A stretch of DNA of 64,000 bases. Origin: Acidimicrobiales bacterium (GTDB lineage Bacteria > Actinomycetota > Acidimicrobiia > Acidimicrobiales > Palsa-688). A program made the position numbers and the translations under genes. This document shows, one piece after another, positions 60,351 to 64,000 of this stretch (positions are counted from its first letter, which is position 1; every line of letters starts with the position of its first letter). The DNA is taken from assembly GCA_036378675.1 (NCBI GenBank), contig DASUWA010000023.1, positions 1-64,000 of the forward strand, given 5' to 3'. Below the pieces are notes generated by a model. It was not told where the DNA came from, did not search any database, and saw only the letters and a list, made by a program, of their open reading frames with translations.

Positions 60351-61013
60351 TCACTGCGCTCCGTGTGCCGCGGCGGCCTTCTTCTCCGCTTCTGCCACAC
60401 CCACCAGATCCGTGATCTTTGGGGCTTCCGTGAAGTACCAGTAGATGACGTCGAGAGCCGGCCCAGCCATCGGCCCGGCCCAGTCCCGGAACATTTCAGT
60501 AGTCACCCCGAGTGCCGTGGTGGGAACCGCCCCGGCGTGCGCCAACCGTTCGATGGCAGTGCGATGTGCGGTCTGCGAGCGGCCGCCGACGGCGTCAGCC
60601 ACGTACAACACGTCGTACCCGTCCTTGAGTGCCTGGACGGTAGCGAACGTGAGGCAGATCTCGGTGTGAAGCGCACCGATGACCAGTCTCTTCCGTCCTG
60701 TGGCCTTCACTGCGTCGCGGAAGGCCTTGTCCTCGAACGCGTTCATCGAGGACCTGTCGATTGGCTCGATCCCCTCGAGCTCGGAAAGAATTGACGGGAG
60801 AGTAGGCCCGTTGATCCCGAACCCAACGCCCACCGTCGACAGGACGATGGGCATGCCGAAGGCCTTCGCGGTCCTCGCGAGGAGTCGGGCATTTAGCTCG
60901 ACCATGTCGGCTCCAGTCTCCGAGCGGATGACTTCGAACATCTCGTACTGGTAGTCGATGAGCACCAGGGCGCAATCATCCGCTGTCCAGACGCCCAAAT
61001 CCTTCGTAGCCAT
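60351..61013 (-). CDS. isochorismatase-family (YcaC-like) cysteine hydrolase
   Basis: A 220-residue hydrolase. The triad fits Asp20 in LVLIDYQYEM, a Lys in GRKRLVIGAL region or FEDKAFRD, and Cys120 in ALHTEICLTF. The length and C-terminal PALDVIYWYFTEA are like YcaC. The natural substrate is unknown; the family cleaves amides or vinyl ethers. AAAGGAAGG precedes the ATG at 61013. It is the first gene of its operon, with a MarR-type operator 62 bp upstream. Confidence 0.9.
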   Translation of the reverse strand: MATKDLGVWTADDCALVLIDYQYEMFEVIRSETGADMVELNARLLARTAKAFGMPIVLSTVGVGFGINGPTLPSILSELEGIEPIDRSSMNAFEDKAFRDAVKATGRKRLVIGALHTEICLTFATVQALKDGYDVLYVADAVGGRSQTAHRTAIERLAHAGAVPTTALGVTTEMFRDWAGPMAGPALDVIYWYFTEAPKITDLVGVAEAEKKAAAAHGAQ

Positions 61014-61074
61014 GTTCCTTCCTTTCACTCTGTTGTGCTCATTCCGTCTTTGGCCAACATATAGCGAGTTTATA

Positions 61075-61088
61075 TGCTTGTGCAAGCA
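61075..61088. promoter_or_regulatory. MarR operator site 1 (TGCTTG-TG-CAAGCA)
   Basis: The same 14-bp palindrome occurs at 61625. It lies upstream of the isochorismatase-SDR-MFS operon. Confidence 0.7.
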
Positions 61089-61095
61089 ATATTTC

Positions 61096-61557
61096 TCAGT
61101 GCCGGTCTTGTAGTCGACTGGCGATCGCGGACAGGGCGTCGGCAGCGTCCTTCGTGGCCGGTCGGTCGACGTGATCGAATACAAGAGCCCTGACGCTGGA
61201 GATGTAGACCCGCCTGGCCGCCTTCAGCTTCCGTAGACCGGCCACAGTTAAGCTGGCCACGTTGCCACGGCCATCCAAAGCGCTGGCGCGCTTGGTGACG
61301 AAGCCGCGCGCTTGAAGATCGTCGACCAAACGAGTCATACGACTGCCGGATAAACCAGTGGCGTTGGCGAGATCGGTCATCCGCAACTCACCGTCGGGAG
61401 CTTCGGACAGCGAGACCAGCGTCTGGTACTCGTTTGCATTGATGCCAGTGGCCCGCACCAGATGATCATCCAGGTGGCGAGGGATCGTCAGCACGATCCG
61501 CATAAGCGAACGCCAGAACTCCTCTTCGGTCGTGCTCAGCGGGTCAGCCTTGGCCAT
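61096..61557 (-). CDS. MarR-family regulator, copy 1
   Basis: A 153-residue winged-helix dimer. It has the helix EEFWRSLMRIVLTIPRHLDD, the recognition helix GLSGSRMTRLVDDLQARGFV, and a wing KRASALDGRGNVASLT. It is a close paralog of the regulator at 63398 (shared FWRSLMRIVL, LVDGLQ and KRAS-DGR-N segments). It is divergent from the SDR-AKR unit, with an identical palindrome on each side of the gene, so it probably represses both the leftward operon and the rightward unit until a ligand, perhaps a phenolic acid, binds. Confidence 0.92.
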   Translation of the reverse strand: MAKADPLSTTEEEFWRSLMRIVLTIPRHLDDHLVRATGINANEYQTLVSLSEAPDGELRMTDLANATGLSGSRMTRLVDDLQARGFVTKRASALDGRGNVASLTVAGLRKLKAARRVYISSVRALVFDHVDRPATKDAADALSAIASRLQDRH

Positions 61558-61624
61558 CAGAGCAGCTCACCGTTCTGACGACAACAAGCACCTTGACATG
61601 AACCGAATTGTAGGAGTAGATATT

Positions 61625-61638
61625 TGCTTGTGCAAGCA
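61625..61638. promoter_or_regulatory. MarR operator site 2 (TGCTTG-TG-CAAGCA)
   Basis: Identical in 14 bases to site 1. It lies in the divergent region between MarR copy 1 and the SDR at 61678. Confidence 0.75.
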
Positions 61639-61677
61639 GTGATACCGTGGCTGAGTTTCACAGAGGAGGGTTCGATC

Positions 61678-62361
61678 ATGAGCAATCGGATAGCAATCGT
61701 CGTCGGCGCTGGTAGCGGTGTCGGCCAGGCGACAGCTCTGGCTCTACGAGGGGGCGGGCTGACCGTGGTCGCGGTAGACCGGAACGAAGCTGGGCTTAAA
61801 GAGCTTCCAGATGGGATAAACACAGAGGTGGCTGATGCCACCGACCCGGGCGTGGCTGGACCGCTCGTGGACCGCATCGCAGCAGATATGGGCACGCCGG
61901 ACGTTCTCGTCAACACGATCGGCACTTTCGAGGCCGGCGACGCTCTGTCAGTGACACCGCAGACCCTGAGGCAGCTGACGGACGTAAACGTCGGCACAGC
62001 GCTTTGGCTGACTCAGGCCGTGGTGCCTCACATGCAACAAAAGGGCTCGGGCGTCATCGTCCACGTATCAGCCCGCCAGGGGATCGAACCCACCGCCGGC
62101 TACGCCGCCTATGGAGTGAGCAAGGCCGCTCTGGTCCACCTCGTCCGTACCCTCGACGTCGAGCTGCGCCCGAGCGGAATACGGGTCAACGTCATCGCCC
62201 CGCAGATCATCGCAACTGCCAAGAACAAGGCGATGTTCCCGCCCGAGATGCTGGTCGGTGCCGTCGAGCCCGAGGCGATTGCCGACGTCATCGCCTTCCT
62301 GGTCAGCGATGCGGCGGGCCCTGTGAGCGGAGCAGTAGTGCCAACCTACGGTGGGTCATAA
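61678..62361 (+). CDS. short-chain dehydrogenase/reductase
   Basis: A 227-residue SDR with VGAGSGVG (about 9-16), VNTIG in place of NNAG, a Ser in HVSARQG and Tyr-Lys in YGVSK. VDRNE after the second strand suggests NAD(P). It is shorter than average, with a reduced C-terminal substrate loop. The ATG at 61678 follows GAGGAGGG; the earlier in-frame ATG is inside the operator region. It forms a unit with the aldo/keto reductase 39 bp on. Confidence 0.9.
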   Translation: MSNRIAIVVGAGSGVGQATALALRGGGLTVVAVDRNEAGLKELPDGINTEVADATDPGVAGPLVDRIAADMGTPDVLVNTIGTFEAGDALSVTPQTLRQLTDVNVGTALWLTQAVVPHMQQKGSGVIVHVSARQGIEPTAGYAAYGVSKAALVHLVRTLDVELRPSGIRVNVIAPQIIATAKNKAMFPPEMLVGAVEPEAIADVIAFLVSDAAGPVSGAVVPTYGGS

Positions 62362-62400
62362 GCCAATGGCCCGGGGATCCGGGCCGCAAACGAGCCATCA

Positions 62401-63342
62401 ATGGACCGGGCGGCCGGGCGCACTCGGACGTACTCGGACGTGACCGGCCCGCGAGCAGACCTCGAATCCGCTGGGACGTTCGCCGTCGGTCAATGGAGGG
62501 TGAACAGGATTGGATACGGTGCGATGCAGCTCGCCGGCGACAACGTTTTTGGACCGCCCCGAGACCGCGACGAAGCCTTGCGGGTCCTAGCAGCCGCCGT
62601 CGAGAGTGGGATCAACCACATCGACACCGCTCAGTACTACGGGCCGGCTGTCGTCAACGAACTGATCCGCCAGGCGCTCTACCCGTACCCTCGGAACTTG
62701 GCCATCGTGAGCAAGGTGGCGGCTCGACGCGATGACACTGGCGCGGTCTTGAAGTACGACGAGCCGGAACAACTGCGGGCCGGCATCGAAGAGAATCTGA
62801 CAACGCTCGGTGTCGAGCGTATCGCCGCGGTGAACCTGCGAGTAATGGACGGATCCAGACCAGGCGAGCGGTTCGATGCGCAGCTAGCCGCTCTCACCGA
62901 GGCTCGAGATCAAGGACTGATCGACGGTATCGGGCTGAGCAACATATCGATAGACCACCTTCGGAGAGCTCTCGACCAGACGGATGTTGTCTGCGTCCAG
63001 AACCTGTTCAACCTGGCCGATCAGCGCTCTTCCGACGTCCTGGACGAATGCAGTTCGCGCGGCATCGCCTTCGTGCCGTTCTGCCCGTTGGGCTGGCCGC
63101 GTGGTGTTCAGAACGAGATCCTTACGAGTCGGCTTGTTGCCGAGCTGGGTGAGCGGCTGGGCGCGACTCCGGCCCAAATCGCGCTCGCGTGGCTGCTCGA
63201 CCTGGCACCTAACGTCCTTCTTATCCCCGGCACCAGGACGCGCCAACATCTGACCGAGAACATCCGAGCTGGTGGTGTCGAGTTCGACGATGCCGCCCGA
63301 GCCGACCTAGCTCGCCAATTCCCGACCATCGGCGCGGAATAG
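62401..63342 (+). CDS. aldo/keto reductase, atypical tetrad
   Basis: A 313-residue TIM-barrel NADPH reductase. It has HIDTAQYYGPAVVNELIRQA with the Asp and Tyr, Lys in AIVSKVAAR, GIGLSNISIDHLRRA, ALAWLLDLAPNVLLIPGTR and the cofactor segment RTRQHLTEN. The usual catalytic His is absent: the strand reads AAVNLRVMDGS. Some AKR subfamilies share this change. The first 28 residues precede the core and could be dropped in favour of a later start. Confidence 0.88.
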   Translation: MDRAAGRTRTYSDVTGPRADLESAGTFAVGQWRVNRIGYGAMQLAGDNVFGPPRDRDEALRVLAAAVESGINHIDTAQYYGPAVVNELIRQALYPYPRNLAIVSKVAARRDDTGAVLKYDEPEQLRAGIEENLTTLGVERIAAVNLRVMDGSRPGERFDAQLAALTEARDQGLIDGIGLSNISIDHLRRALDQTDVVCVQNLFNLADQRSSDVLDECSSRGIAFVPFCPLGWPRGVQNEILTSRLVAELGERLGATPAQIALAWLLDLAPNVLLIPGTRTRQHLTENIRAGGVEFDDAARADLARQFPTIGAE

Positions 63343-63364
63343 CAGCGCTGCCCTTATCCAACTA

Positions 63365-63380
63365 TTGCTCCTAAAAGCAA
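63365..63380. promoter_or_regulatory. MarR operator site 3 (TTGCT-N6-AGCAA)
   Basis: It keeps the outer half-sites and spacing of sites 1 and 2 (TTGCT/ATGCT-N6-AGCA) but has a different centre. It lies 17 bp before the GTG of the second MarR gene. Confidence 0.5.
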
Positions 63381-63397
63381 GTTATGCTCGAGCCGAA

Positions 63398-63877
63398 GTG
63401 GCGAACCTTGAGCCGATGACCCCCACTGAAGAGATGTTCTGGCGGTCGCTAATGCGCATCGTCTTGAGCTTGCCTCGGCTCCTGCATGACGACATGGTTC
63501 GTGCTGCCGGACTGACGGCCAGTGAGTACACGGTCATCATGAACCTATCTGAAGCGCCTAACCGGCAGCTGCGAATGTCCGATCTGGCGATCGCCACTGG
63601 GTTGTCTCCGAGCCGGACGACGCGCCTAGTTGATGGCCTTCAGTCACACGGGATGGTAGTAAAGCGAGCTAGTTCCGCTGATGGGCGGAGCAACCTCGCC
63701 GAGCTGACGGCTCAGGGCCTGAGCAAACTCCGGTCCGCATGGCCGGCACATCTAACAAGCGTGCGCGGTCGGGTCCTCGACCACATCCCTCCTGGCACGC
63801 TCGCCAAGGCGGCCCAAGCGTTGGAAGCAGTAGCCGCACAACTGGATGACCAGCCTGTCGGCGCCCCTCAACCTTGA
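63398..63877 (+). CDS. MarR-family regulator, copy 2
   Basis: A 159-residue paralog of the regulator at 61096. It has MFWRSLMRIVLSLPRLLHDD, GLSPSRTTRLVDGLQSHGMV and KRASSADGRSNLAELT. The GTG at 63398 aligns with the start of the other copy, and an upstream ATG would add unrelated residues. It sits just after the aldo/keto reductase. An operator-like repeat directly upstream suggests auto- or cross-regulation between the two copies. Confidence 0.9.
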   Translation: MANLEPMTPTEEMFWRSLMRIVLSLPRLLHDDMVRAAGLTASEYTVIMNLSEAPNRQLRMSDLAIATGLSPSRTTRLVDGLQSHGMVVKRASSADGRSNLAELTAQGLSKLRSAWPAHLTSVRGRVLDHIPPGTLAKAAQALEAVAAQLDDQPVGAPQP

Positions 63878-63903
63878 TCTCCGGCGGCGACGTGCTGCGG
63901 AAG

Positions 63904-63933
63904 TCTCTTTCGGCTCGGTCTCTTTCGGCTCGG
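63904..63933. repeat. two tandem 15-bp repeats (TCTCTTTCGGCTCGG)
   Basis: Two identical copies back to back after the MarR gene. The remaining 67 bases of the window hold no gene. Confidence 0.85.
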
Positions 63934-64000
63934 CTCTCGAGGTAGTTGCAGCCATTCGTGGATGAGTTCACTAACAACCGAACAGGATTCCCGGGATACC

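Overview
This window looks like an actinobacterial chromosome. It is GC-rich with short gene gaps and many GTG/TTG starts or GTGA/ATGA stop-start overlaps. It carries families typical of soil and aquatic Actinomycetota, perhaps Acidimicrobiia: F420-type LLM oxidoreductase, class E sortase, family III CoA transferases, SCP-x/Ltp thiolases with DUF35 partners, a group 2 sigma factor and HspR. The lineage is an inference from gene content only.

Layout. (1) Positions 43-8200: an initiator tRNA-Met gene, its terminator, then an accessory stretch with a truncated DDE transposase, a complete IS3-family element, several genes of unknown function, a frameshifted membrane-anchored protein and a tail-to-tail toxin/antitoxin pair. 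(2) 8479-30236: a compact catabolic island. It has a ribose-type ABC importer with a GntR/FCD regulator, aldehyde dehydrogenase, cytochrome P450 and ferredoxin, two acyl-CoA dehydrogenases, two adjacent CoA transferases, two DUF35 + thiolase-like sets, SDRs, an amidohydrolase, a SnoaL-like protein, an LLM oxidoreductase and an APH-like kinase. Five transcription units carry the same AT-rich promoter element, oriented with the gene. Imperfect direct repeats bracket the island (33 bp at 8108 and 30327), and a 103-bp repeat joins the tRNA side (121) to the right border (30360). (3) 30429-43000: small regulator-plus-enzyme units (TetR/HdeD/SnoaL, SMP-30, STAS, BKACE, MerR/SnoaL/ABM, sortase, YhhN, FAD oxidase with an HxlR-like protein lacking most of its HTH) and several gene remnants. 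(4) 43029-54817: a stress and translation block. Two divergent cold-shock-protein/bS18 pairs flank a sigma factor, an Hsp20-DnaJ-HspR set, a STAND ATPase, a cobalt-type nitrile hydratase and a DEAD-box helicase. (5) 55002-63877: redox and detoxification operons with SDRs, CMD protein, AlkA-like glycosylase, MFS pump, isochorismatase-like hydrolase, aldo/keto reductase and two paralogous MarR regulators with three similar operator sites.

How the genes may work together. In the island, the substrate would be imported by the ABC system, oxidised by P450/ferredoxin and aldehyde dehydrogenase, activated by CoA transfer (no CoA ligase is seen), dehydrogenated, and cleaved by the thiolase/aldolase-like enzymes. 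The APH-like kinase encoded in one operon with an acyl-CoA dehydrogenase resembles known 4-hydroxyacyl-CoA phosphorylation routes. The substrate cannot be read from sequence.

All calls come from reading the sequence without database searches. Family names are recognised from motifs, and exact starts are judged from ribosome-binding sites and overlaps.
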